Below are positions 1 through 9,185 of a DNA stretch of 64,000 nt, one piece after another. Under the pieces are notes generated by a model that saw only the letters and a program-made list of their open reading frames with translations, was not told the DNA's origin and did no database searches. Position numbers and translations under genes: made by a program. The stretch's first letter is position 1, and the number at the start of each line of letters is the position of its first letter. Source of the DNA: Rhabdothermincola sediminis (GTDB lineage Bacteria; Actinomycetota; Acidimicrobiia; Acidimicrobiales; Acidimicrobilacustridaceae). Location: positions 1 through 64,000 of the forward strand of contig NZ_JACFSZ010000010.1 of NCBI RefSeq assembly GCF_014805525.1, in the 5' to 3' direction.

Positions 1-137
1 ACACCTCAACCCGGCCCTTCGATCTGCCCGCACCGCGACCCGCTCGCCCTCCGACGACACGACGCCCCTCCCACGACCGACGGCCGCCCTCCACCCCACG
101 AAGGCGCCTTGCTCAGCACAGTCCTAGGCTGACGATC

Positions 138-1460
138 ATGTCCCCCCGTCGAGGTTCTCCGCGGGTCTCGCGATCCGGAGGCGCCGGAGGAGGGCGTCGA
201 TCAGGTTCTTCCGCGGGATCCCCGCAGGCTGGCGAATCAGGGCGCGCCGCTCAGAGCGGAGGCCGTCGCTCCTCGCCCGGCCGAGCTCCAGTCGGCGGCC
301 GGGAGGGCGGAGGCGGCCGGGAGGGCGGAAAGGGGATGCCCCGGAAGGGGGGCGATGCGTCGCCGGCGGCGGCGAAGGGTCAGCGGGGTCGCACCAGCAG
401 CCGGGCCAGTGCCCGCACCCCGGCCGGGGGCTCTGGAGCCGGCGGCGCCAGCCGGAGAGACCGGCGACGACCCCAGGCGGGAGGCGGTACCGGTGACCGC
501 GCCGGGCGTCGCTCGGGGGCCGCCGGCCGCGGTGAGCATCCCACGGAGGACATTCCGCGTTCGTGGGGTGGGGTAGCGCGCCGCGGTGCCGGCCGGCTCA
601 GGGCTGGATCGGGGAGCGGCGGTCGTGGCGGGAGCGGGCGACGCTCAGGCGCTCGCACCGAGCCGCCCACGCCGAAGGGCCCGCCGGCACCGCCCGCCCA
701 GTGGGTGCCGGCCGATGAGTTGCGGGACGAGGCGCAGGCCGCGATGGGTCGAGCAGGGGCCCGGCGAGCCGGCCGGGCCGGCCGGGCGGGGGCCTCGACG
801 GCGGACCAAGGCGGGAGCGCTGGAGAGCACTGGGGGCTCGACCGGGACATCGTCGAACAGCTCACCCGGGCGGTCGAGCCGGCCCGGCGGGAGCGGATCG
901 AGCAGCGCTTGTCGGAGGCGGTGCAGGCGTTCCAAGCCGAACGGTTCGCGGACGCGGCACGGATCCTCAAGCCTCTCGCCGACCAGGCCCCCGGCGTGGC
1001 GGCTATCCGTGAGCTCTACGGGCTCACGCTGTACCGGCTGGGGCGCTGGCGCTCCGCCATCCGCGAGCTGGAAGCGTTCGAGACCCTGACCGCGTCCACG
1101 GAGCAGCATCCGGTGCTCGCCGACTGCCACCGTGCCCTGGGCCACTGGGTGACGGTGGACGAGCTGTGGGAGGAATTGCGCCGGGCCGCCCCCTCACCAG
1201 AGCTGCTCACCGAAGGACGGATCGTCACCGCCGGCGCGCTGGCGGATCGCGGTGACCTGCGGACCGCGATCGGCATGCTGGAGGAGGGCTTCCGCTATCC
1301 CCGCTCGCCCAAGATCCACCATCTGCGGCGGGTGTACGCCCTCGCGGACCTCTACGAGCGCGCTGGCGATCTCGCCCGGAGCCGGGAGCTGTTCGGTCGC
1401 ATCCAGCGCGACGCCCCGGACTTCGCCGACGTCGAGGACCGGGTCCGGGCTCTTCGCTGA
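138..1460 (+). CDS. TPR-repeat protein with long basic low-complexity N-terminus
   Basis: The C-terminal half (from about residue 235) is an all-helical tetratricopeptide-repeat region: repeated pairs such as [37 protein letters not shown] and [20 protein letters not shown]. TPRs are protein-interaction scaffolds; no enzyme motif is seen. Residues 1-230 are Gly/Arg/Ser/Pro-rich and probably disordered. The start at 138 is chosen because TAGGCT at 125-130 sits 7 bases before the ATG, as expected for a leaderless mRNA; an internal ATG at 336 after a GGAAAGGGG stretch is an alternative. It occupies the place of the TPR gene Rv1691 upstream of the HAD-tlyA-recN block, although fba, korAB and DUF1015 have come between. 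Role unknown. Confidence 0.7.
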   Translation: MSPRRGSPRVSRSGGAGGGRRSGSSAGSPQAGESGRAAQSGGRRSSPGRAPVGGREGGGGREGGKGMPRKGGDASPAAAKGQRGRTSSRASARTPAGGSGAGGASRRDRRRPQAGGGTGDRAGRRSGAAGRGEHPTEDIPRSWGGVARRGAGRLRAGSGSGGRGGSGRRSGARTEPPTPKGPPAPPAQWVPADELRDEAQAAMGRAGARRAGRAGRAGASTADQGGSAGEHWGLDRDIVEQLTRAVEPARRERIEQRLSEAVQAFQAERFADAARILKPLADQAPGVAAIRELYGLTLYRLGRWRSAIRELEAFETLTASTEQHPVLADCHRALGHWVTVDELWEELRRAAPSPELLTEGRIVTAGALADRGDLRTAIGMLEEGFRYPRSPKIHHLRRVYALADLYERAGDLARSRELFGRIQRDAPDFADVEDRVRALR

Positions 1461-1642
1461 GCACCAGGCTCCAGACGGCGGGGCGCCGCTCAGCGGACGC
1501 CGGGCGGCACCACCGAGCGCCGCCGCCGAGCGCCGCCGCCGGGTTCGGTCGGCCCGGGACGGCTCGCTACTGTTGCCTCGAGGCCTTCGAGCCTGCTTCG
1601 CGAACCCGTTCACCTCGTCAGTCGACTTCGAGAGGGAGTGGC

Positions 1643-2695
1643 ATGACCGACATCCAAGCGCTCCTCGGCGACGAAGCCGAGCAGCTGCTCACCTACGAGT
1701 GCAAGGGCATCCCCAAGGAGGACCTGGTCCTGCCGGGCTCGGACATCGTCGACCGGGTGTACCGGGACTCCGACCGGTCCCCGCAGGTCCTGCGCAACCT
1801 GCAGGCGATGTTCGCCGCGGGCCGCCTTGGTGGCACGGGCTATCTGTCGATCCTGCCGGTCGATCAGGGGATCGAGCACTCCGGCGCGGCCTCGTTCGCG
1901 CCGAACCCCAGGTACTTCGATCCGAAGAACATCGTCGAGTTGGCCATCGAGGGAGGCTGCAACGCGGTGGCCACCACCTTCGGTGTGCTGGGCCTGTGCT
2001 CACGTATCTACGCCCATCGCATCCCGTTCATCGTGAAGCTCAACCACAACGAGATGCTCTCCTACCCGACCACCTACGACCAGATCATGTACGGCTCGGT
2101 CGAGGAGGCATGGAACCTCGGAGCCGCCGGTGTGGGGGCCACGATCTACTTCGGCTCGGCCGAGTCCCATCGCCAGATCGTCGAGGTGAGCGAGGCGTTC
2201 CAGCAGGCGCACGAGCTCGGCATGTTCACTGTGCTGTGGTGCTACCTGCGCAACCCGGACTTCAAGGTCGACGGCGTGAACTACGAGGACAGCGCAGATC
2301 TCACGGGACAGGCCAACCACATGGGCGTCACCATCGAGGCCGACATCATCAAGCAGAAGCAGCCGACGAAGAACGGCGGGTACAACGCGGTGAACTTCGG
2401 CAAGACGAGCAAGCTCGTCTACGGGGAGCTGGTGGCGGAGAACCCCATCGACTGGACTCGCTGGCAGGTCGTGAACAACTACATGGGGCGGATCGGCCTC
2501 ATCAACAGCGGCGGCGAGTCGAAGGGTGCGAGCGATCTGGCCGACGCGGTCCGCACGGCGGTCATCAACAAGCGCGCCGGCGGTACGGGCCTCATCAGCG
2601 GCCGCAAGGCGTTCCAACGTCCGATGGCCGAAGGCGTCGAGCTGCTGAACGCCATCCAGGACGTCTACCTCGACGACTCCGTGACCGTCGCTTGA
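1643..2695 (+). CDS. fbaB: Class I fructose-bisphosphate aldolase (FbaB/DhnA type)
   Basis: Cytoplasmic glycolytic/gluconeogenic enzyme that cleaves fructose 1,6-bisphosphate into glyceraldehyde 3-phosphate and dihydroxyacetone phosphate through a lysine Schiff base. At 350 aa it has the same length as E. coli FbaB and closely similar segments throughout: [16 protein letters not shown] (66-80), FIVKLNHNE (129-137), GATIYFGS and [17 protein letters not shown] near the C-terminus. A purine-rich ribosome site (GAGAGGGAG, about 1630-1638) precedes the ATG. A plausible promoter is TTCGGT at 1544 and TACTGT at 1568 with an 18-base spacer, giving a leader of about 65 bases. It stands alone, followed by the korAB pair, so this corner of the window is central carbon metabolism. 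Confidence 0.96.
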   Translation: MTDIQALLGDEAEQLLTYECKGIPKEDLVLPGSDIVDRVYRDSDRSPQVLRNLQAMFAAGRLGGTGYLSILPVDQGIEHSGAASFAPNPRYFDPKNIVELAIEGGCNAVATTFGVLGLCSRIYAHRIPFIVKLNHNEMLSYPTTYDQIMYGSVEEAWNLGAAGVGATIYFGSAESHRQIVEVSEAFQQAHELGMFTVLWCYLRNPDFKVDGVNYEDSADLTGQANHMGVTIEADIIKQKQPTKNGGYNAVNFGKTSKLVYGELVAENPIDWTRWQVVNNYMGRIGLINSGGESKGASDLADAVRTAVINKRAGGTGLISGRKAFQRPMAEGVELLNAIQDVYLDDSVTVA

Positions 2696-2858
2696 CCGGG
2701 CCGCCACCCGTGTCCGCCCCCGGGCCCGGCGCGCCGGCGCCGGCCTGCGGGGCGTGCGCGAGGTCGCCGGCAGGCGGCGGTACAGTGACAGTGGGCCCCT
2801 GCTTCGGCGCCCGCACCCACTCCTTCACAACATGTCTCCACGGAACAAAGGGGTTCTC

Positions 2859-4733
2859 GTGTCCGATACTGCCGAGCGCACCGCGCCCGAGGAGCTCGAC
2901 CGGGTCATCATCCGCTTCGCCGGCGACTCGGGCGACGGGATGCAGCTCACGGGCGACCGCTTCACCAGCGCGAGCGCCCTGCTCGGGAACGATCTGGCGA
3001 CCCTGCCCGAATTCCCTGCCGAGATCCGGGCACCCGCCGGCACGCTCGCCGGCGTGTCCGCCTTCCAGGTGCACATCTCCGACCACGACATCACCACGCC
3101 CGGCGACGCGCCGAACGTGCTGGTGGCGATGAACCCGGCTGCGCTGCGCAACGAGCTGCCCAAGCTCGAGCCCGGCGGCACCATCATCGTCAACGTCGAC
3201 ACCTTCGACGAGCGCAACCTGGCCAAGGCCGGTTACGACAGCAACCCGCTCGTCGACGGCAGCCTCAAGGGCTACACGGTCTACGAGGTGCCGATGACCA
3301 GCCTCACGAAGCAGGCGTGCGAACCGCTCGGGGTCAAGCCCCGGGACGCGGACCGCTCCAAGAACTTCTTCGCCCTGGGCCTGCTCTCGTGGATGTACAC
3401 CCGCCCCGAGCGACCCACGCTGGATTGGATCGAGGCCAAGTTCGGCAAGAACGAGCTGGTGCGTGACGCGAACGTGGCGGCGTTCAAGGCTGGCCACGCG
3501 TTCGGCGAGACCGCAGAGCTCTTCGACCACCCCTACGAAGTGCGCCCCGCCCCGCAGAAGCCGGGCATCTACACGAACATCAACGGCAACACCGCGATGG
3601 CCTGGGGGCTCGTCGCGGCGAGCCAGCTCGCCAAGCTGCCGCTGTTCCTCGGGTCCTACCCGATCACCCCCGCCTCCGACATCCTCCACGAGCTGTCCAA
3701 GCACAAGAACTTCGGCGTGCGGACCCTCCAGGCGGAGGACGAGATCGCGGGAATCGGTGCCGCGCTCGGCGCCGCCTACGGGGGTCATCTCGGATGCACG
3801 ACCACCAGCGGCCCGGGTGTGGCACTCAAGGCCGAGACCATCGGTCTGGCGATCAGCCTCGAGCTTCCGTTGCTGATCATCGACATCCAGCGGGGCGGTC
3901 CCTCCACCGGACTGCCGACCAAGACCGAGCAGGCCGACCTGCTGCTGGCCATGTACGGGCACCACGGCGAGTCACCGTTGCCGATCGTGGCCGCCTACAG
4001 CCCCTCGCACTGCTTCTTCGCGGCCATCGAGGCGGCACGAATCGCGCTCAAGTACCGCACGCCGGTGATGGTCCTCTCGGACGGGTACCTGGCGAACGGC
4101 GCCGAGCCGTGGTTGCTGCCCGACGTGTCGACGCTGCCCGACATCAGCGTCGAGTTCGCGACCACTCCGAACCACGTCGACGACGACGGCAAGGAGGTGT
4201 TCTGGCCCTACCTGCGTGACCCCGAGACGCTCGCCCGCCCGTGGGCGGTGCCCGGTACGCCGGGCCTGATGCACCGCATCGGGGGCATCGAGAAGGCCGA
4301 CGGCAGCGGCAACATCTCCTACGACCCGGACAACCACGAGCGCATGGTCCGGCTACGGGCGGCCAAGGTGGCGGGGATCGCGAAGGACATCCCACCGGTC
4401 GAGGTGACCGGCGACGTCGCCGACGCGGACTTGCTGGTCGTCGGGTGGGGCTCGACCTGGGGAGCCATCAGCGGCGCGGTCGACCGGGTGCGAGCTCGTG
4501 GTCGGCGGATCGCCCAGGCGCATCTCGTGCACCTGAACCCCTTCCCGAGCGACCTCGGTGACGTGCTCCGTCGGTATCCCAAGGTGCTCTGCCCCGAGAT
4601 GAACCTCGGGCAGCTCTCGAAGCTGCTCCGCGCCGAGTACCTCGTCGATGTCCGTTCGGTCAGCAAGGTGAAGGGCGTGCCCTTCACAGCCGGCGAGCTC
4701 GAGACCGCCATCCTGGAGACACTCGATGACTGA
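2859..4733 (+). CDS. korA: 2-oxoacid:acceptor oxidoreductase subunit alpha (fused gamma-alpha)
   Basis: Larger subunit of a CoA-dependent 2-oxoacid:ferredoxin oxidoreductase, most likely 2-oxoglutarate to succinyl-CoA, using thiamine diphosphate in the partner subunit. The 624-residue protein starts with the gamma domain (IIRFAGDSGDGMQLTGDRF, about 17-35), followed by the pyrimidine-binding alpha domain (GSYPITPASDILHEL; GCTTTSGPG; RGGPSTGLPTKTEQADL). The GTG at 2859 is preferred over the ATG at 2832 because GGAACAAAGGGG lies just upstream and the protein then begins MSDTAERTAPEE. TACAGT at 2781-2786 is a possible -10. It overlaps korB by 8 bases, so the two subunits are translationally coupled. 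The substrate (2-oxoglutarate rather than pyruvate) is inferred from the KorA-like architecture. Confidence 0.93.
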   Translation: MSDTAERTAPEELDRVIIRFAGDSGDGMQLTGDRFTSASALLGNDLATLPEFPAEIRAPAGTLAGVSAFQVHISDHDITTPGDAPNVLVAMNPAALRNELPKLEPGGTIIVNVDTFDERNLAKAGYDSNPLVDGSLKGYTVYEVPMTSLTKQACEPLGVKPRDADRSKNFFALGLLSWMYTRPERPTLDWIEAKFGKNELVRDANVAAFKAGHAFGETAELFDHPYEVRPAPQKPGIYTNINGNTAMAWGLVAASQLAKLPLFLGSYPITPASDILHELSKHKNFGVRTLQAEDEIAGIGAALGAAYGGHLGCTTTSGPGVALKAETIGLAISLELPLLIIDIQRGGPSTGLPTKTEQADLLLAMYGHHGESPLPIVAAYSPSHCFFAAIEAARIALKYRTPVMVLSDGYLANGAEPWLLPDVSTLPDISVEFATTPNHVDDDGKEVFWPYLRDPETLARPWAVPGTPGLMHRIGGIEKADGSGNISYDPDNHERMVRLRAAKVAGIAKDIPPVEVTGDVADADLLVVGWGSTWGAISGAVDRVRARGRRIAQAHLVHLNPFPSDLGDVLRRYPKVLCPEMNLGQLSKLLRAEYLVDVRSVSKVKGVPFTAGELETAILETLDD

Positions 4734-5745
4734 CACCTCGGTCCCCACGACGACCCGCAAGGATTGGGCCAGCGATCAGGAGGTCCGCTGGTGCCCCGGG
4801 TGCGGTGACTACTCGATCCTCGCCGCGGTGCAGCTGCTCATGCCCGAGCTGGGAGTTCGGCGCGAGAACACGGTGTTCGTCTCGGGCATCGGCTGCGCCG
4901 CCCGGTTCCCCTACTACATGAACACCTACGGGCTCCACGGCATCCACGGCCGGGCCCCCGCCATCGCCACCGGTCTGGCCATGGCCCGCCCGGATCTCGA
5001 CGTGTGGGTGGTGGGCGGTGACGGCGACATGCTGTCGATCGGTGGCAACCACCTGATTCACGCGCTGCGCCGGAACGTGAACATCAAGATCCTGATGTTC
5101 AACAACCAGATCTACGGGCTCACGAAGGGCCAGTACTCCCCGACCAGTGAAGTCGGCAAGGTCACCAAGTCCACCCCCTTCGGTTCGCTCGACACGCCGT
5201 TCAACCCGATCAGCGTGGCTCTCGGGGCCGAGGCCACCTTCGTGGCCCGCACCCACGACATGGATCGTCAGCACATGATGGAGACGTTCCGTCGAGCCCA
5301 CGAGCACAAGGGCGCGGCGTTCATCGAGATCTACCAGAACTGCAACGTCTTCAACGACGGAGCCTTCGAGAGCATCACCGCCAAGTCGAACCGCGACGAC
5401 ATGCTCATCCCGCTCGAGCACGGCCAGCCCATCCGCTTCGGCAAGGAACGCGAGAAGGGTGTGATGCTCGGCACCGATGGCAGGTTGCACCTCGTCGAGG
5501 TGGCCGAGGTGGGCGAGGATCGCATCCTCGTGCACGACGAGAAGAACGACCGGGGTCTCGGGTTCATGCTGTCGCGGCTCTCGCACGGCCCGCACGAGCC
5601 CACGCCGATCGGCGTGTTCCGCGCCGTCGAACATCCCGAGTACGTCGAAGAGACCGACCGGCAGCTGCTCGCCGCGCAGAGCCAGAAGGGGCCGGGCGAT
5701 CTCCGGGCGCTCCTGCACAGCGGCGCCACCTGGACCGTCGAGTAG
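4726..5745 (+). CDS. korB: 2-oxoacid:ferredoxin oxidoreductase subunit beta
   Basis: Thiamine diphosphate-binding subunit that pairs with the preceding alpha subunit. The 339 aa contain a CxxC near the N-terminus (WCPGCGDYS, C23 and C26), the TPP/Mg motif GGDGDMLSIGGNH (97-109) with NN at 126-127, and the typical YGLTKGQYSPTS loop. No extra ferredoxin domain is present, so an external ferredoxin must take the electrons. The start codon lies inside the last codons of korA. The gene ends 48 bases before the convergent DUF1015 gene. In actinobacteria, KorAB can replace or supplement the 2-oxoglutarate dehydrogenase complex in the TCA cycle. Confidence 0.95.
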   Translation: MTDTSVPTTTRKDWASDQEVRWCPGCGDYSILAAVQLLMPELGVRRENTVFVSGIGCAARFPYYMNTYGLHGIHGRAPAIATGLAMARPDLDVWVVGGDGDMLSIGGNHLIHALRRNVNIKILMFNNQIYGLTKGQYSPTSEVGKVTKSTPFGSLDTPFNPISVALGAEATFVARTHDMDRQHMMETFRRAHEHKGAAFIEIYQNCNVFNDGAFESITAKSNRDDMLIPLEHGQPIRFGKEREKGVMLGTDGRLHLVEVAEVGEDRILVHDEKNDRGLGFMLSRLSHGPHEPTPIGVFRAVEHPEYVEETDRQLLAAQSQKGPGDLRALLHSGATWTVE

Positions 5746-5793
5746 ACGAGCAGACCAGCTCGCTTCGCCGGGCTGTGCTGCGGGCGGGCGTCC

Positions 5794-7017
5794 TCAGCCC
5801 AGTGAGCGGAAGACCACGCCGGTAGCGGGTTTCGGGTGGAAGAAGGTCGTCTTCGGGGGCATGCGCTCGCCCCCGTGCGCGATCTCGACGATCTGCCTGA
5901 CGGTCGCCGGCCGCAGCAGGACACCCGCGCTCGCCTCTCCCTTGCGCACCCGGTCGACGACCTGGCGGATGCCGTGCTGGTAGACGACGTCATGCGGTGG
6001 GAGCGGCCGGAGCGACGCCTCGAGACGGCAACTGTCCAGGTCGCGGGTCGAGGCCAACACCTCGGTCCTCGGTCGGAGAGCGACGGCCCCGCCCGGCTCG
6101 ACCAGCACCAGGAATCCCTCCTGCTGCATACGCTCGACGACCCCGGGCCCCACCTCGACGGGCTCGCCGATCTCGAACGCCCACGAGAGAGCGCCGGCGA
6201 CGTCGAAGCCAGCTGGCAGCCCGCACAGCAGGCGATGGATCGGCTGGACGCAGAGCTCGTCATCAGCGAGCTCCACGACCCAGGTCATGACTGCTGCCGG
6301 GCTGGAGGTGAGCTCACCGTGCGCAGCTCCCTCCCCCTGTTCGGCCAGGTAGCGCAGGGCGGTCTCGTAGCGGTGGTGCCCGTCGGCGATGACCACCGGC
6401 GCCCCCGAGACGGCCGCTCCGATGGCCTGTAGCCGCTGCTCGTCGGTCGTGCGCCACAGCGAGTGAGTGACTCCGTCGGCGTCGGTCCAGCGGGCCAGCG
6501 GGTCGCTGGTGGTGTCGAGCAGGTCGGTGAGGCCGGCGGTCGGGGAGAGGCCCCAGACGGCGGAGAGGTTCGCCCGGGTGGCTCGCTGGAGGGCCAAGCG
6601 GTCGCTCTTGGCCTTCGGCGTGGTGAGCTCGTGCGGGAGGATCGGCTGTCCACCGCCAGGAGGGGTCTCGCCCGGTGGGCTCAGTTCCAGCGCTCCGTAG
6701 ACGCCGGTGGTGTGGCGCGCCCGACCGTGATCGTCGAGGTAGTCGACCCGGTAGACGTAGAAGCCGGGTTCCGGGTCCTGCAGGAGGGTGCCGTCATCGA
6801 GCCAGCGCCGGAAGGTCGCGGCCGCGTGCCGGTAGGCGTCCCCCTCGCCATCGGGGTGGGCGGGCAGGTCGACGTGGACCACGTTGGCGGGATGGCGGGC
6901 GGCGAGCGTGGCCCGCAGGTCGGGATCGATGACGTCATAGGGCGGCGCGGTGACGTCGGCCGGATCGATGCGGTCGAAGTCGTAGTGGATCCCGCGGAAG
7001 GGCTCGAATCGAGGCAC
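5794..7017 (-). CDS. DUF1015 family protein
   Basis: A 407-aa member of the widespread DUF1015 family, recognised by its N-terminus (PFRGIHYDFDRIDPADVTAPPYDVID) and by the motif VIADGHHRYETALRYL about two thirds in. The family has no firmly assigned reaction; conserved His/Asp residues in the GHHRYE motif suggest an enzyme, but I would not name a substrate. The GTG start (7017-7015) is followed directly by the conserved PRFEPFRGI segment. It is transcribed divergently from the HAD phosphatase gene, with 61 bases between the two starts. Confidence 0.85.
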   Translation of the reverse strand: MPRFEPFRGIHYDFDRIDPADVTAPPYDVIDPDLRATLAARHPANVVHVDLPAHPDGEGDAYRHAAATFRRWLDDGTLLQDPEPGFYVYRVDYLDDHGRARHTTGVYGALELSPPGETPPGGGQPILPHELTTPKAKSDRLALQRATRANLSAVWGLSPTAGLTDLLDTTSDPLARWTDADGVTHSLWRTTDEQRLQAIGAAVSGAPVVIADGHHRYETALRYLAEQGEGAAHGELTSSPAAVMTWVVELADDELCVQPIHRLLCGLPAGFDVAGALSWAFEIGEPVEVGPGVVERMQQEGFLVLVEPGGAVALRPRTEVLASTRDLDSCRLEASLRPLPPHDVVYQHGIRQVVDRVRKGEASAGVLLRPATVRQIVEIAHGGERMPPKTTFFHPKPATGVVFRSLG

Positions 7018-7078
7018 CGCCCCTGTCTACCAGGCAGCGAGTGACCCGGCGGTCGGTGGGTGTGCCACGATCGCCCGG

Positions 7079-7897
7079 ATGGGATGGGTGCTCGACCTCG
7101 ACGGTGTCGTCTGGCTCGGGGATCAGCCGATCGACGGGGCGGCGGCGGCCGTGCGGGCGCTGCGGGAGGCAGGGCAGCGGGTCGTCTTCGTCACCAACAT
7201 GTCCTATGGCCGGGTCGCCGATGTGGTGATCAAGCTCGCTGGCATGGGCATCGAGGCGGAGGGCGATGTCGTCACCTCCGCGTCGGCCGCGGGGTCCCTG
7301 GTTCAGCCGGGGGAGCGGGTGCTGGTGTGCGGCGGTCCGGGCCTGATCGAGGCCGTCGAGTCTCGAGGCGCGCTGGCCCTGCCAGCGGCGGAGCCGCCCC
7401 CCGGCGCAATGGTGGACGCCGTGGTGGTGGGCTACGACCCCGCGTTCGACTACGCGCGCATGACCGCGGCCGCCACCGCCGTTCGTCGAGGTGCCCGCCT
7501 GATCGCCTCGAACGACGATGCCACCTACCCGACGCCCCAGGGGCCGATCCCCGGCGGCGGCGCCATCCTGGCCTCGATCGAGCGGGCCACCGGGGTGACG
7601 GCGACGGTCGCCGGCAAGCCCCACCCGCCCATCTGCGAGCTCGTACGTCGACACGTGGGTGGGGAGGGCACCGTCGTGGGAGACCGCCCCGAGACCGACG
7701 GCCGGTTCGCGCGGGCGCTGGGATTCCGGTTCGCGCTGGTCCTCAGCGGGGTGACGACCGAGGAACAGCTCCCGGTGCAGCCGTCCCCGGACGTGATCGC
7801 CCGGGACCTGGCGAACCTCGTCCTCGGCGACGCTGACCGGGGAACGGCGGGCTTGCCCGGCACGGATCCGTTGCCGCGTGGCGGCGCCCGGTCCTAG
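7079..7897 (+). CDS. HAD-IIA family phosphatase (NagD/phosphoglycolate phosphatase-like)
   Basis: Haloacid dehalogenase superfamily hydrolase, subclass IIA. Motif I is VLDLDGVVWLGD (nucleophile D6, acid D8), motif II is FVTNMS (37-42), the lysine is in VAGKPHPP, and motif IV is VGDRPETDGRFARALG near residue 200. Length 272 aa fits the subclass. Such enzymes dephosphorylate small phosphometabolites; the physiological substrate cannot be read from sequence. Position between the TPR gene and tlyA matches Rv1692 of M. tuberculosis, which is known as a glycerol phosphate phosphatase; a similar role is possible here but inferred only from synteny. Confidence 0.88.
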   Translation: MGWVLDLDGVVWLGDQPIDGAAAAVRALREAGQRVVFVTNMSYGRVADVVIKLAGMGIEAEGDVVTSASAAGSLVQPGERVLVCGGPGLIEAVESRGALALPAAEPPPGAMVDAVVVGYDPAFDYARMTAAATAVRRGARLIASNDDATYPTPQGPIPGGGAILASIERATGVTATVAGKPHPPICELVRRHVGGEGTVVGDRPETDGRFARALGFRFALVLSGVTTEEQLPVQPSPDVIARDLANLVLGDADRGTAGLPGTDPLPRGGARS

Positions 7898-7906
7898 CCT
7901 GCCCCC

Positions 7907-8314
7907 ATGGCGAAGAATCCGGTGAAGAGCGCGCTGAAGGTCACGCAGCGCGCCCAGGATCGCCTCGAGGCGGCGGTACGCGAGGTGGCGAAGGCGACCG
8001 AAGAGCAGTCCGCTCAGCTCCAGCAGGCCCTGCAGGACCTCGTGCAGCGCAGCCGGGAGAACAGCGAGCGGGTGGCCGAGGCCGTCGACCGGCAGATCAC
8101 GGCACAGCTCGCCGCGCTCGGCCTGGCCACGCAAGCCGACATCCGCCGGCTGGAGCGCAAGATCGAGGCATTGCAGGCGGGGGGTGCGGCGCCGGTGCCG
8201 CCACGTGTGGTGAAGAAGTCGGCCACGAAGAAGGCTGCCACCAAGAAGGTGGCCAGCAAGAAGGCTGCCAGCAAGAAGGTCGCGGTCGAGAGGCCCGCGG
8301 AGCCTCGCCAGTAG
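7907..8314 (+). CDS. Phasin-like coiled coil with Lys/Ala-rich tail
   Basis: A 135-aa protein in two parts. Residues 1-90 are an amphipathic, Gln/Glu/Ala-rich helix typical of phasin-type granule proteins or coiled coils (ATEEQSAQLQQALQDLVQR; RRLERKIEALQ). Residues 100-128 repeat KKAA/KKVA/KKAS units like histone H1 or PhaF tails, which bind DNA or polyphosphate. I infer a granule- or nucleoid-associated role; there is no enzymatic motif. A TAGCCT at 7895-7900 lies 6 bases before the ATG, so the message is probably leaderless. Sits between the HAD gene and tlyA, where M. tuberculosis has the tiny Rv1693. Confidence 0.75.
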   Translation: MAKNPVKSALKVTQRAQDRLEAAVREVAKATEEQSAQLQQALQDLVQRSRENSERVAEAVDRQITAQLAALGLATQADIRRLERKIEALQAGGAAPVPPRVVKKSATKKAATKKVASKKAASKKVAVERPAEPRQ

Positions 8315-8366
8315 ACCCGCCCGGGAACGACGGAGCACTCCCACGAGCACGCGCCGCCGCCTCGAC

Positions 8367-9185
8367 GTGGAGCTCGTCCGCAGGAGCCTGGTGGCCAGCC
8401 GCGAGCAGGCGAGAGCGGTGATCTCCTCCGGGCGAGTGCTGGTCGGCGGGGCCCCGGCGGACAAGCCGTCCCGTCTGGTCGACGCGGGCGAAGCGATCCG
8501 GGTGCTCGGGGACGGGCCCCGCTACGTCAGCCGGGGGGGTGAGAAGCTCGAGGCGGCACTAGCGGGCTTCGCGCTCGATGTTACCGGCTGGCGGGTCCTG
8601 GATGCGGGCGCGTCCACCGGCGGATTCACCGACTGCCTGCTCCAGCACGGCGCGGCCCGGGTGGTGGCGCTCGACGTCGGCTACGGGCAGTTGCACGAAC
8701 GGCTCCGTCACGATCCTCGGGTGGAGGTGATCGAGCGCACCAACGTGCGCTATGGGGACCCCGCAGCGCTGGGGGCTCCGTTCGACGCCGTGGTCGCGGA
8801 TCTGTCGTTCATCTCGCTGCGCACGGTCGCCGGCACGCTGGTGGCCTGCACGGCACCGGGAGGTGAGCTGGTGCTACTCGTCAAGCCACAGTTCGAGGCG
8901 GGGCGGGTCGAGGCGGACCGCGGTCGGGGTGTGATCCGTGATCCGTCGGTGTGGCGCAGGGTGCTCGAGGACGTGATTGCCGCGTTCGCCGAGCGGGGAG
9001 CGATCATCATGGGCGCCATGGTGTCGCCGCTGCCTGGAGCCGAGGGCAACGTCGAGTTCTTCGTATGGCTCCGCAGCGCGGCCAGCCGCCCCGGTACGGA
9101 CCTCTCGGGAGAGGTGCCCGGCCACCCGGAGGGCATCGATCTGGATCGGGTGATCGCCGACGCGGCCCGGCTCCGGAGCGGCTGA
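8367..9185 (+). CDS. tlyA: TlyA-type rRNA (cytidine-2'-O)-methyltransferase
   Basis: S4-domain RNA methyltransferase that, in mycobacteria, 2'-O-methylates 16S and 23S rRNA cytidines and confers capreomycin sensitivity. The S4 domain is residues 1-48; the SAM site is VLDAGASTGGFTDCL (77-91); conserved later motifs are VADLSFISL and LVKPQFEAGR. The first canonical start is the GTG at 8367, but the upstream frame without stop reads S-T-R-R-R-L-D, the usual TlyA N-terminal sequence, preceded by an ACG at 8343 and a GGAG at 8332-8335. The real start may therefore be the non-canonical ACG at 8343. The stop overlaps the nadK start by one base. Confidence 0.93.
   Translation: MELVRRSLVASREQARAVISSGRVLVGGAPADKPSRLVDAGEAIRVLGDGPRYVSRGGEKLEAALAGFALDVTGWRVLDAGASTGGFTDCLLQHGAARVVALDVGYGQLHERLRHDPRVEVIERTNVRYGDPAALGAPFDAVVADLSFISLRTVAGTLVACTAPGGELVLLVKPQFEAGRVEADRGRGVIRDPSVWRRVLEDVIAAFAERGAIIMGAMVSPLPGAEGNVEFFVWLRSAASRPGTDLSGEVPGHPEGIDLDRVIADAARLRSG

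Noticed and set aside
1515-1540. Direct repeat GAGCGCCGCCGCC x2 between the TPR gene and fbaB
   Set aside because: Short GC-only repeat, without symmetry or relation to the promoter; expected in such composition.
2595-3965. Long open frame on the minus strand (456 codons) opposite korA
   Set aside because: It is antisense to a gene with clear family motifs; its translation has no recognisable domain. High GC leaves such mirror frames open throughout the window.
8214-8290. Short tandem DNA repeat with AAGAAGG units
   Set aside because: It encodes the Lys/Ala-rich tail of the phasin-like protein, so the repeat is explained by protein composition.
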